Source of the DNA: JASGCP01 sp965263285
GTDB lineage: Bacteria > Bacteroidota > Bacteroidia > Chitinophagales > Chitinophagaceae
DNA length: 64,000 bases
Direction: 5' to 3'
Assembly: GCA_965263285.1 (NCBI GenBank)
Contig: CBDHHD010000016.1
Span: 1,612,001-1,676,000, forward strand
This document shows, piece after piece, positions 42,773 through 51,346 of this stretch. The notes below the pieces were generated by a model that was given only the letters and a program-made list of their open reading frames with translations, was not told the DNA's origin and made no database searches. Made by a program: the position numbers and the translations under genes. The stretch's first letter is position 1, and each line of letters begins with the position of its first letter.

Positions 42773-43390
42773 ATGAATATTCATTTTGATAAATATAAAG
42801 ATGGGCTAGTGCCTGTTGTGATTCAAGATATTGACACAAGAAAGGTATTAATGCTTGGCTTTATGAATGAAGAAGCATGGCACCAAACGAATAAAGAAGG
42901 GAAGGTGTGTTTTTTTAGTCGTTCTAAAAATAGGTTGTGGGTGAAAGGGGAAGAAAGCGGTCATTTTTTAATAGTTAAAAATATTTTACTAGATTGTGAT
43001 CAAGATAGTTTGCTTATTCAAGTGCATCCTTTAGGGTCTGTTTGTCATACAGGAGCCGATACTTGTTGGAACGAAAAGAATGAAATAGATAATTTCTTGT
43101 GCTATTTAGAACAAGTGATAGCGCAACGAGTTGCCTTGTCTCCCGATAAGTCGTATACAGCTAAATTATGGAATCAAGGTATGAATAAAATAGCACAGAA
43201 AGTAGGGGAGGAAGCAGTAGAATTAGTCATAGAAGCAAAAGATAATAATGATGTGCTGTTTTTAAATGAAGCAAGTGATTTGTTGTTCCATTATTTAATT
43301 CTTTTACAAAAGAAAAATTATCATTTAAAAGATGTAATAGCCATCTTAAAAGAAAGGAACCAAGCTAAAAAATGCGATGTGATTGGATAG
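42773..43390 (+). CDS. hisIE: Bifunctional phosphoribosyl-AMP cyclohydrolase / phosphoribosyl-ATP pyrophosphatase
   Basis: A 205-residue HisIE, the second and third steps of histidine synthesis (PR-ATP to PR-AMP, then ring opening to ProFAR). The HisI domain (residues about 1-105) has VVIQDIDTRKVLMLGFMNEEAW, FFSRSKNRLWVKGEESGHF, the metal-binding CHTGADTCW and the Asp-rich DCDQDSLLIQV. The HisE domain (about 112-200) has YTAKLWNQGMNKIAQKVGEEAVELVIEAKD, the usual EExxE helix. The fusion is normal for this phylum. It lies after infB and not in a his operon; no other his gene is in the window. The far downstream neighbour is repeat copy K. Confidence 0.95.
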   Translation: MNIHFDKYKDGLVPVVIQDIDTRKVLMLGFMNEEAWHQTNKEGKVCFFSRSKNRLWVKGEESGHFLIVKNILLDCDQDSLLIQVHPLGSVCHTGADTCWNEKNEIDNFLCYLEQVIAQRVALSPDKSYTAKLWNQGMNKIAQKVGEEAVELVIEAKDNNDVLFLNEASDLLFHYLILLQKKNYHLKDVIAILKERNQAKKCDVIG

Positions 43391-43509
43391 GAAGGTAGCG
43401 TCTGTAAAACGGTGTAAAATCTTTATAGTACCTGAAAAAAGGATGTAGCTACCTTGTGAAACTAAATAGCTTACAAGCAAACATATATAGATTAAGTAAT
43501 GATGAATAA

Positions 43510-43947
43510 GGCTACATCTTTTTTTGAGGTGCTGGGGGTATTTGTGTTTTTTGTAATTACTCAGGTATAGGTTCATCATTTATTTTTTATATCCTTTTCT
43601 TTCTTTTGTCTTGATACAAAAGAAAGAAACAAAGAAAAAATCAAGCCTGCAGATAAAGAGCTACAAAACGACGGCTCGCTACGCTAGCGAGAATGAATGG
43701 GAGGCGGTTAGGTATGAATCGTTATGATGAGCTTATCCATAGTTATCTTTTATGTAAATACTTTATGCTCATCATAACGATTCATATATAAAAACTTCCG
43801 CTTCCACATTCTCGCTGGTCGCTTCGCTCACCTCGTTTTGTAACGCTCTTTATCTGAGGGCAGTCCTTATCAGATATTTCCTATTATTTCCATGTTTATA
43901 TTTATTTAATAATCCATGCTTCCAGCACCTCAAAAAAAGATGTAGCC
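43510..43947 (-). mobile_element. Palindromic core element, copy K, with exact 8-bp target duplication
   Basis: A 438-bp core copy in reverse orientation between hisIE and mfd. It is bounded by GGCTACATCTTTTTTTGAGG and CCTCAAAAAAAGATGTAGCC, with ATGAATAA repeated on both sides (43502-43509 and 43948-43955). The 20-bp central stem 43713-43732 pairs exactly with 43767-43786, and a 14-bp hairpin 43596-43609/43616-43629 flanks a CTTGAT loop. An isolated end fragment (GTACCTGAAAAAAGGATGTAGC) lies at 43429-43450. Nothing else is seen in 43391-44047 apart from the mfd promoter region. Confidence 0.95.
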
Positions 43948-43993
43948 ATGAATAATCCTACTATTAGGTATCGGAAAGTATAGATGTAAATAT

Positions 43994-44019
43994 TTGCAAC
44001 TAACCTTTAATAGTTGCAA
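43994..44019. promoter_or_regulatory. Inverted repeat upstream of mfd
   Basis: TTGCAACTA, an 8-base spacer ACCTTTAA, then TAGTTGCAA, immediately before the mfd -7 box at 44028. It has the size and position of a dimeric-protein operator or a short leader hairpin. Chance cannot be excluded. Confidence 0.4.
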
Positions 44020-44027
44020 TAAATATT

Positions 44028-44035
44028 TATATTTG
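44028..44035 (+). promoter_or_regulatory. -7 box for mfd
   Basis: TATATTTG (TAnnTTTG) lies 12 bp before the mfd ATG. Pattern only. Confidence 0.45.
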
Positions 44036-44047
44036 TATTTGAATGGT

Positions 44048-47000
44048 ATGATCACAGAAAAAAGTTACAACATAACAGATATATATGCTTCATCTTCTTG
44101 TTTAGAAATGTTAACAAAAGAAGTAGGGGCATCTGATAATGCTAAAATACATATCAAAGGATTACAAGGAGCTAGTGCTCTTTTTTATTTGCATGCTTTT
44201 GCACAAAAGAATCCACATACCCATCATATATTAATTATGGATAATGCAGAAGCAGCAGCTTATTGTTATAATACGCTACAGCATCTTTGTACGACTTCGG
44301 CTTTATTTTATTTTCCTTCTTCTTTTAAGAGTAAAAAGAACTATTCGTTATTGAACCCTTCCTATTGTATGTATCGTGCTGAAGCCTTGAATTATTTAAC
44401 CTCACCTGCTCATTTGCCTATTATATTGGTTTCTTATCCCGAGGCACTATTTGAAAAGGTAACAGAAAGGGCAACGCTATCGTCAAATATTTTACATATA
44501 AAAAGAAATGAGATAGTCCATTGGAGTGATGTTGTGCAATGGTTAGATAAACAACATTTTCAGTCAGTTGAATTTGTGTATGCACCCGGACAATATGCTT
44601 GTAGAGGGGGGCTTATCGACATCTATTCTTATCATCAGAATCAGCCTTATAGGGTTGAGTGGAATGATTACATAATAGAAAGCATAAGAAGCTTTGATCC
44701 CGAAACTCAGCTTAGTATTAAAAAGTTCGATTTCGTATCTATTGTACCTCATCATACTTCTTATGGGACGAATAGAGAATCAATAATGCAATTTTTACAA
44801 CCCTTAGGTAAGTGGGTATTATGGATGAAGAATTGTCAGTATTTTATTCAAATGATACAACAGCAAATAGAATGGTTGCAGTTATTTATTGCGCAATCTG
44901 CTATGATGGATGAGCAACATGCTATTGAACCTGTAGCTGTATTGCATCAACCTCTTACCCTTTTGGATGTAACCGATGGCTTGTGGTGGGAAACACAAAT
45001 GGCTACATTGCCTGTGATAGAAATAGGTACACATCATTATGCACAGGGTACTTCTATTCTTGTTAAACAAGAAGCCCAGCCTTTGTTTAATAAGCAATTT
45101 AATGTATTGTTAGATAATATAAAACAATATAGTGGACAGTCATATCGTATATATATTTTTTCGGATCAAGTTAAACAATTAGAAAGAATAGAGGCTATTT
45201 TAAAAAATATGGATGCGGAATTTTTTTTTATACAAATGCATTATAGCTTGCATGAAGGTTTTGTGGATCACGATAACAAAATGCTATGCTATACCGACCA
45301 TCAAATTTTTAATCGGTATCATAAATATACCATCAAACAAGTGAATAGTCATGTTAAAACGCTTACACTAAAATCTATTAGAGAACTACAACCTGGTGAT
45401 TTTATTACCCATATTGACCATGGAATTGGTATATTTAGTGGGTTGCAGAAAATAGAACAAAACGGACAGATAAATGAAGTGGTAAGGTTAATATATAAAG
45501 ATCAAGATGTGTTGTATGTAAATATCCATTCTTTGCATAAGATTACAAAATATACTGGTAAAGAGGGAGCGGTGCCTACGTTGCATCGATTGGGTGGGAG
45601 TGCATGGGTGGCTCTAAAAGAAAAGACAACAAAGAAAGTAAAAGAGATAGCTATTGATCTCATACGACTATATGCAGAAAGAAAAGCACAAGAAGGCTTT
45701 GCTCATAGTCCTGATGGTTATTTACAAATAGCTTTAGAATCTTCTTTTTTATATGAGGAAACACCCGATCAAACCACTTCTATGCTTGCTATAAAAAAAG
45801 ATATGGAGAAGCCCATTCCCATGGATCGACTTGTTTGTGGAGATGTAGGATTTGGTAAAACAGAATTGGCTATAAGAGCTGCTTTTAAAACATGTGTAGA
45901 TGGTAAACAAGCTGTTATATTAGTGCCTACTACTATTCTGGCACTACAGCATTATCAAACTTTTAAAGAGCGATTGAAAGATTTTCCTGTACAAGTGGAC
46001 TATTTAAATAGATTTCGTACTGCAAAAGAAAAAAAAAGAATCTATGAAGAGGTATCCAATGGAAAAATAAATATTATTATTGCTACCCATGCTTTGTTAA
46101 ATAAACAAGTAAAATTTCATCAATTGGGGTTGTTAGTGATTGATGAAGAGCAAAAATTTGGTGTGGCGCATAAAGAGAAGATAAAAGAAATAAAGACGAC
46201 GGTAGATTGCTTAACGCTAACAGCAACGCCTATTCCTAGAACATTGCAGTTTTCTTTAATGGGAGCAAGAGATCTGAATATTATTCAAACTCCTCCTTCT
46301 AACCGTCAGCCTATTCAAACAGAGGTAGTTTTATTTGATGAAGAGATGGTAAGAGATGCTATCTATTACGAAGTAGAAAGAGAAGGGCAAGTCTTTTTTG
46401 TGCATAATCGTATTCAAGGTTTAATAGAAATGAAAGATAAGCTATCTTCTTTATGTCCTGATATTTCTTTTACAATAGCACACGGACAATTAGAAGGGGA
46501 TGAGTTAGAAGAACGCATTGTTTCGTTTATTAATAAAAAATATGATGTGCTTGTGTGTACTAATATTATAGAAAGCGGAGTAGATATTTCTAATGTGAAT
46601 ACTATTTTTGTATATAATGCACATCAATTTGGTTTAAGTGATTTGCATCAATTAAGAGGACGAGTAGGCCGAAGCAATAAAAAAGCATTTTGTTATTTGG
46701 TAGCCCCTTCCATGACATTGATCCCTTCGGATGCAAAAAAGCGATTAGAGATATTAGAGCAGTTTAGTGATTTGGGAAGTGGATTTCAAATTGCTATGCG
46801 CGACTTAGATATGCGAGGAGCGGGTAATGTTATTGGCGCAGAGCAAACGGGTTTTATGGCTGATATGGGGTTTGAGACATATCAAAAGATATTACACGAA
46901 GCTATTAAGGAGCTTAAACGAGATACTTTTAAGCACTTATTTAAAGATGAAATAATAGAACAGGATTCTTTTGTGCATGATTGTTCTATAGAAACAGATT

Positions 47001-47458
47001 GGACAATTGCTATTCCTGATTCGTATATTGTTTCTGTTTCTGAACGACTATTGGTATATACACAAATTAGCCAATGTAAATCAGATGAAGAGATAGGTAC
47101 GCTGCAACAACAATTAATAGATCGCTTTGGCAAGTTGCCTGAAGCTGTTTTTGTCTTATGTAAGGTTGTGCAATGTAGAAAAATAGCTAAAAATATAGGC
47201 TTTGAAAAGATATCTATTAAAGATAAAAATGCTCGTTGTTTTTTTATACCGAAACATGATTCGCCTTATTTTGATACCCCTATATTTAAAAAGATACTTC
47301 AGTTTATTCAAACTAAAACACATCAAGCTGTATTAAAGCAGCAACAAATGTTATTTTTTATATTCATAAAACAAATATATTCAATAGATGATTTGTTGAA
47401 GTTTTTGCTTACTTTAGAAGCTTTTGTATGTGAAAAGATACAGATAAAAAAGATATAA
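44048..47458 (+). CDS. mfd: Transcription-repair coupling factor Mfd
   Basis: An 1136-residue Mfd, which displaces RNA polymerase stalled at DNA lesions and recruits UvrA. The N-terminal UvrB-like region is followed by the RNAP-interacting CarD-like domain (LQPGDFITHIDHGIGIFSGL, residues about 455-475). The translocase has Walker A GDVGFGKTE (598-606), ALKEKTTKKVKEIAIDLIRLYAERKAQ ahead of it, Walker B IDEEQKFG (698-705), TATPIPRTLQFSLMGARDL, and the TRG motif region DLDMRGAGNVIGAEQTGFMADMGFETYQKIL. The C-terminal UvrA-regulating domain (ERLLVYTQISQCKSDEEIGTLQQQLIDRFGKLP) is present. The ATG at 44048 is preferred to an upstream TTG that would read into the inverted repeat and promoter. Confidence 0.96.
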   Translation: MITEKSYNITDIYASSSCLEMLTKEVGASDNAKIHIKGLQGASALFYLHAFAQKNPHTHHILIMDNAEAAAYCYNTLQHLCTTSALFYFPSSFKSKKNYSLLNPSYCMYRAEALNYLTSPAHLPIILVSYPEALFEKVTERATLSSNILHIKRNEIVHWSDVVQWLDKQHFQSVEFVYAPGQYACRGGLIDIYSYHQNQPYRVEWNDYIIESIRSFDPETQLSIKKFDFVSIVPHHTSYGTNRESIMQFLQPLGKWVLWMKNCQYFIQMIQQQIEWLQLFIAQSAMMDEQHAIEPVAVLHQPLTLLDVTDGLWWETQMATLPVIEIGTHHYAQGTSILVKQEAQPLFNKQFNVLLDNIKQYSGQSYRIYIFSDQVKQLERIEAILKNMDAEFFFIQMHYSLHEGFVDHDNKMLCYTDHQIFNRYHKYTIKQVNSHVKTLTLKSIRELQPGDFITHIDHGIGIFSGLQKIEQNGQINEVVRLIYKDQDVLYVNIHSLHKITKYTGKEGAVPTLHRLGGSAWVALKEKTTKKVKEIAIDLIRLYAERKAQEGFAHSPDGYLQIALESSFLYEETPDQTTSMLAIKKDMEKPIPMDRLVCGDVGFGKTELAIRAAFKTCVDGKQAVILVPTTILALQHYQTFKERLKDFPVQVDYLNRFRTAKEKKRIYEEVSNGKINIIIATHALLNKQVKFHQLGLLVIDEEQKFGVAHKEKIKEIKTTVDCLTLTATPIPRTLQFSLMGARDLNIIQTPPSNRQPIQTEVVLFDEEMVRDAIYYEVEREGQVFFVHNRIQGLIEMKDKLSSLCPDISFTIAHGQLEGDELEERIVSFINKKYDVLVCTNIIESGVDISNVNTIFVYNAHQFGLSDLHQLRGRVGRSNKKAFCYLVAPSMTLIPSDAKKRLEILEQFSDLGSGFQIAMRDLDMRGAGNVIGAEQTGFMADMGFETYQKILHEAIKELKRDTFKHLFKDEIIEQDSFVHDCSIETDWTIAIPDSYIVSVSERLLVYTQISQCKSDEEIGTLQQQLIDRFGKLPEAVFVLCKVVQCRKIAKNIGFEKISIKDKNARCFFIPKHDSPYFDTPIFKKILQFIQTKTHQAVLKQQQMLFFIFIKQIYSIDDLLKFLLTLEAFVCEKIQIKKI

Positions 47459-47547
47459 AAAATAAATAAGAGATGTATTTGAGTAACCACATTTATTTTT
47501 AAGTTATACTTATTTTTTGTGTTATTTTTGTTTTATATATTATAGAA

Positions 47548-48315
47548 ATGAGTAAACCAATTGTTTTTTTAGATATTGAAAGTACAGGATTGAATATTTC
47601 TACAGATAAGATTATAGAAATTGCTCTTATTAAGAGATTAACAGATGGTTCAATTATTAAAAAACGAAAATTAATTAATCCAGGTATTACTATTACTAAA
47701 GAATCTTCTAATATACATGGTATTACTAACGAGATGGTAGCAGAGGCTCCTACCTTTAAGCAAGTAGCAAATGAAATAAAACAATTTATTGATTGTTGTG
47801 ATTTGTGTGGTTTTAATTCTAATCATTTTGATGTCCCTTTGTTGATAGAAGAGTTTTTAAGAGTAGATATGCTTATTGCTACACAAAATATTTTATTGGT
47901 TGATGTGCAAAAGATATTTCATACAATGGAACCCCGTAATCTTGCCGCTGCATATAAATTTTATTGTAATAAAGAATTGATACATGCGCATAGTGCAGAG
48001 GTAGATGCAATGGCTACTATGGAAATATTAGATGAACAATTAAAAAAATACGGGTCAATATTAGGAACAGATGTAGAAACGGTTGTAAAAAAAATGCAGG
48101 ATTCCTCTGAAGAATTTGTTGACTTTAGCAAGCGGTTAAAAAAGAAGAATGGTGTTGTGATATTTAATTTTGGTAAACATAAAGACAAGCCCGTAGAGCA
48201 AGTGTTTAAAGATGAACCTCAATATTATGATTGGATTATGCAACACGATTTTTCACTTCATACAAAGATGAAAATAACAGAGTTGTTTAATAAATTTAAA
48301 TTACAAAAAAAATAG
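47548..48315 (+). CDS. DEDDh 3'-5' exonuclease (DnaQ/PolIII epsilon-like)
   Basis: A 255-residue exonuclease with the DEDDh active site: FLDIESTGL (Asp9, Glu11), FNSNHFDVPLL (Asp in motif II) and AHSAEVDAMATMEIL (His and Asp of motif III). It resembles DNA polymerase III epsilon and Bacteroidota stand-alone proofreading-type exonucleases. After residue about 205 a small C-terminal domain follows (FNFGKHKDKPVEQVFKDEPQYYDWIMQHDF), seen as a short add-on in other Bacteroidota epsilon-like proteins. It lies 89 bp downstream of mfd and 16 bp before a GT2 gene. Proofreading versus another 3'-5' role is not distinguishable here. Confidence 0.85.
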   Translation: MSKPIVFLDIESTGLNISTDKIIEIALIKRLTDGSIIKKRKLINPGITITKESSNIHGITNEMVAEAPTFKQVANEIKQFIDCCDLCGFNSNHFDVPLLIEEFLRVDMLIATQNILLVDVQKIFHTMEPRNLAAAYKFYCNKELIHAHSAEVDAMATMEILDEQLKKYGSILGTDVETVVKKMQDSSEEFVDFSKRLKKKNGVVIFNFGKHKDKPVEQVFKDEPQYYDWIMQHDFSLHTKMKITELFNKFKLQKK

Positions 48316-48331
48316 TGAATATTTATAGTTT

Positions 48332-49048
48332 GTGAAAACAATTATTATCATGCCAACTTACAATGAAAAAGAAAATATAGCTTCTATATTAGAGGATATT
48401 TTCAACTTGCCAGGTTTGTTTGATGTTTTGGTAGTAGATGATTCTTCTCCCGATGGTACTGCTGATATTGTTATGTCTATGCAAGCAAGGTATGTGAATA
48501 GATTGTTTTTAGAAAAAAGAAAACAAAAAGATGGATTGGGTAAAGCATATTTGCATGGTTTTAATTGGTGTTTAAAAAATAACTATACTTATATGATTGA
48601 AATGGATGCCGATTTCTCTCATTCACCTAAAGATATACCACGCTTATTGGAGCCTTGTATACATGGAGCTATGTTTACTATAGGTAGTAGATATGTTCGG
48701 GGTGGTAGGATTGTTGATTGGCCATTTATTAGACATTTTTATTCAAGATTAGGATCCATGTATACAAGATTCTTTACAAGAATGCCTATTAAAGATACTA
48801 CTGCAGGCTTTGTATGCTACCATAGAAAAGTATTAGAAAAAATAGATTTTAATCAAATATCAGGAATGGGGTATGTATTTCAAATACAAATGAAATATGT
48901 TGCATGGCGATTGGGATTTACATATAAAGAAATTCCTATTACCTTTTTAGATAGACAGAAAGGTACAAGCAAAATGAACTTTCAAATAGCTGTGGAAGCA
49001 CTGAAAGAGGTGTTAAAGTTAAAAAACTATCGTTTTAATAAGCAGTAG
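48332..49048 (+). CDS. Polyprenol-phosphate mannosyltransferase-like GT2 enzyme
   Basis: A 238-residue family 2 glycosyltransferase like dolichol/polyprenol-phosphate mannose synthase. IIIMPTYNEKENIASIL (residues 4-20), VVDDSSPDGTADIV and the metal-binding DADFSHSP motif (DxD) are visible, and PITFLDRQKGTSKMN is the closing motif of the DPM1-like group. It transfers a sugar from a nucleotide sugar to a lipid carrier at the membrane; there is no C-terminal membrane domain. Start codon appears to be GTG at 48332; the next Met is at residue 7. It lies between the exonuclease and the DUF1599 gene, on the same strand with gaps of 16 and 31 bp. Confidence 0.85.
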   Translation: MKTIIIMPTYNEKENIASILEDIFNLPGLFDVLVVDDSSPDGTADIVMSMQARYVNRLFLEKRKQKDGLGKAYLHGFNWCLKNNYTYMIEMDADFSHSPKDIPRLLEPCIHGAMFTIGSRYVRGGRIVDWPFIRHFYSRLGSMYTRFFTRMPIKDTTAGFVCYHRKVLEKIDFNQISGMGYVFQIQMKYVAWRLGFTYKEIPITFLDRQKGTSKMNFQIAVEALKEVLKLKNYRFNKQ

Positions 49049-49079
49049 TAATTGATGAATCATTTTTTATTATTTATAT

Positions 49080-49634
49080 ATGTCAAAAACAGCGTTCCAA
49101 TATAAAGAACAATTAGAGGCATGTAGAAATATTTATATGAAGAAAAGCAAAGACTATGGTACAGCATGGCGTATTTTACGAACCATTTCTATTGTAGATC
49201 AAATTACCATTAAAGCACAACGAATACGAACCATCCAAGAAAGTAAAGTACAATATGTGCAGGATGATATCGCAAGCGAATTTCAAGGAATCGTAAATTA
49301 TAGTATCATTGGACTCATTCAATTAGAACAAAAGGAAGCCATGGTAGAAGAGTGGTCTATAGATAAGGCATTGTCGCATTATGATACCTATAGCCAACAA
49401 GCCATTCAATTGATGGAAGCAAAAAACCACGATTATGGCGAAGCTTGGCGTTATATGACTCAGGAGAGTATGGTAGATTTGATTTTAATGAAACTAATAC
49501 GCATGAAACAAATAGTACATAATGGGGGTAAAACAATGATAAGCGAAGGGATAGATGCCAATTATTTAGATATGATTAACTATAGTATTTTTGCATTGAT
49601 TCTTATATCTGAACAAAAAATAAATAAAATATGA
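49080..49634 (+). CDS. DUF1599 protein with internal duplication
   Basis: A 184-residue protein containing two copies of the DUF1599 motif. The first is YMKKSKDYGTAWRILR (residues about 19-34), the second LMEAKNHDYGEAWRYMTQ (about 110-127), each followed by a helical VDQITIK/VDLILMK segment and an IVNYSIIGLI/MINYSIFALI strand-helix. The function is not established. In many Bacteroidota this family lies next to the BT_3928-type DoxX gene, as here: the stop overlaps the start of that gene by four bases (ATGA), so they are translationally coupled. The two halves align with one another, indicating an ancient domain duplication. Confidence 0.85.
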   Translation: MSKTAFQYKEQLEACRNIYMKKSKDYGTAWRILRTISIVDQITIKAQRIRTIQESKVQYVQDDIASEFQGIVNYSIIGLIQLEQKEAMVEEWSIDKALSHYDTYSQQAIQLMEAKNHDYGEAWRYMTQESMVDLILMKLIRMKQIVHNGGKTMISEGIDANYLDMINYSIFALILISEQKINKI

Positions 49635-50752
49635 GAAAAACAGCCTTGGTGATCCTAACGATTATTAGATGGGTAGTAGGATTGTTGTTTGTTTTTTCTG
49701 GCTTGATTAAGGCTATTGACCCATTAGGATTAAGTTATAAAATGCAGGAGTTTTTTGAAGCTTGGAATATGCAAGGGTGGAATGCTGTAGCCTTGGTATT
49801 TGCTATTGTAATGAATTTGTTGGAAGTATTTTTAGGGGTAGCTATTATTGTAGGTTGGAAGGCTAAGTTTTTTTCTCGCTTTTTGTTTTTACTTATCCTT
49901 TTTTTTCTATTTTTAACGACTTATGTTCTATTGAGCGGTAAAATAAAAGCTTGTGGTTGTTTTGGTGATTGTATTCCTTTAACACCTATACAAACATTTA
50001 TAAAAGATGTTATTTTATGTATTCTTATTTTTATTTTAGTACTCAGCCATAAACATATACAACCCTATACAGATACGCTTAATTCTTTAGGATTACTGGG
50101 TTTCGCACTCGTGGCTACCATGTATATACAAAATAGATCTTTAAAAAGATTGCCTATGATGGATTGCTTGCCTTATGCGATAGGTAAAAATATATTACAA
50201 GAGATGCAAGTGCCTGCTCATGCGATTCAAGATGAGTATCATTATCAATTTATATATAAAATGCCTGATGGAAAGGAAGTCGTGTATGACGAAAATAATT
50301 TACCAAGTGATATCGATTCTACTTACACATTTATAGGTCGTACACAGGTGCTGTATAAAAAAGGAAATGATGTAAAGCCATTGATTAGTGATTTCTTTTT
50401 ACAATCTAGAAGTGGCACCGATACCACTATGGCTATTTTATCTCAAAATAAAAATTATATATTAATGGTGGTGCCTACCTTCCCTAATAAATGGATTTGG
50501 CAACAACGATTTGACGCAACCGCATGGCAACAATGGAAACAAAAAGGCATTCCTCTTTTTTTGGTAACAGCCGATGTTGATCATCCTTCTTTAGATACGC
50601 TAAGTAAGATGTTTACTATCCTCTTTGCTGATGCTACTATTTTAAAAACAATGGCAAGGGCAACGCCTACTTATTTTCTTATGAATGCTGCAACGATTGT
50701 TAAGAAATATAGCTATGCAGATGTAAATAAATTAGTGCCTATTACTAAATAA
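49631..50752 (+). CDS. DoxX/BT_3928-family membrane protein
   Basis: A 373-residue inner-membrane protein. Residues about 1-155 form a DoxX/MauE-like four-helix domain (IIRWVVGLLFVFSGLIKAIDPLGLSYKMQEFF, VALVFAIVMNLLEVFLGVAIIVGW), with a CGCFGDC motif (about 114-120), the Cys pattern of MauE-type quinone-linked disulfide factors. The C-terminal region (about 180-373) is soluble, with LFLVTADVDHPSLDTLSKMFTILFAD and RATPTYFLMNAATIVKKYSY resembling a thioredoxin-like fold that lacks a visible CxxC. The gene is coupled to DUF1599, a pairing common in this phylum, and directly followed by folA; the tpiA gene often next to it elsewhere is absent. Confidence 0.8.
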   Translation: MRKTALVILTIIRWVVGLLFVFSGLIKAIDPLGLSYKMQEFFEAWNMQGWNAVALVFAIVMNLLEVFLGVAIIVGWKAKFFSRFLFLLILFFLFLTTYVLLSGKIKACGCFGDCIPLTPIQTFIKDVILCILIFILVLSHKHIQPYTDTLNSLGLLGFALVATMYIQNRSLKRLPMMDCLPYAIGKNILQEMQVPAHAIQDEYHYQFIYKMPDGKEVVYDENNLPSDIDSTYTFIGRTQVLYKKGNDVKPLISDFFLQSRSGTDTTMAILSQNKNYILMVVPTFPNKWIWQQRFDATAWQQWKQKGIPLFLVTADVDHPSLDTLSKMFTILFADATILKTMARATPTYFLMNAATIVKKYSYADVNKLVPITK

Positions 50753-51307
50753 ATGATAACTATGATACAATCGCCTTCTGTTAGCCTTTCGATAGTGGTA
50801 GCTATTTCAGATAATAATGTAATTGGTAAGGATAATGGATTGCCTTGGCATGTACCTAAAGACTTATTGTTTTTTAAAAATATAACATGGGGCTTGCCGA
50901 TTATTTTAGGTAGAAAAACATTTGAATCTCATGATTTTAAAACCCTAAAAGGCAGAAAGAATATTGTGCTTACTCGTCATGCAGTTATTCAAACGAATAG
51001 AGATCTATGGGTTGCTGATTCAATGGCATCGGCTATAGAACAATGTAAGCAAGCGTATTATAAGCAGGCTTTTGTAATTGGAGGGTCTTGCTTATTTGAA
51101 GAAGTGTTACCCATAGCAACATATTTTTATCTTTCTCGTATTCACACACAAGCAGAGGGAGATGTGTTTTTTCCCCCCGTAGATTGGTCGCATTGGGACT
51201 TGATAAGTAAAAGAAAATCGTTTAAAGATGACTTAAATCCCTTTGATGTTACCTTTGAATGTTGGAGAAATAGCAAGGTTGATGATAGAAAATTAAATAA
51301 ATTGTAG
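50753..51307 (+). CDS. folA: Dihydrofolate reductase
   Basis: A 184-residue DHFR, reducing dihydrofolate with NADPH. The substrate loop SIVVAISDNNVIGKDNGLPWHVPKDLLFFKNIT (residues about 12-44) contains the Asp/Trp landmarks; GRKTFES and the cofactor segment FVIGGSCLFEEVLP follow. Length is slightly above E. coli FolA (159) owing to N- and C-terminal tails. The ATG abuts the preceding stop codon directly (TAA then ATG), so it belongs to the DUF1599-DoxX-folA unit; a second ATG three codons later is possible. It is convergent with argH at about 40 bp. Confidence 0.92.
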   Translation: MITMIQSPSVSLSIVVAISDNNVIGKDNGLPWHVPKDLLFFKNITWGLPIILGRKTFESHDFKTLKGRKNIVLTRHAVIQTNRDLWVADSMASAIEQCKQAYYKQAFVIGGSCLFEEVLPIATYFYLSRIHTQAEGDVFFPPVDWSHWDLISKRKSFKDDLNPFDVTFECWRNSKVDDRKLNKL

Positions 51308-51346
51308 AGGTGCTTGGCGTGCGACTCAAAACTATGACTCATGGTG

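Noticed and set aside
43994..44047. Longer mfd from a TTG at 43994
   Set aside because: It would cover the inverted repeat and -7 box; the ATG at 44048 gives a better N-terminus.
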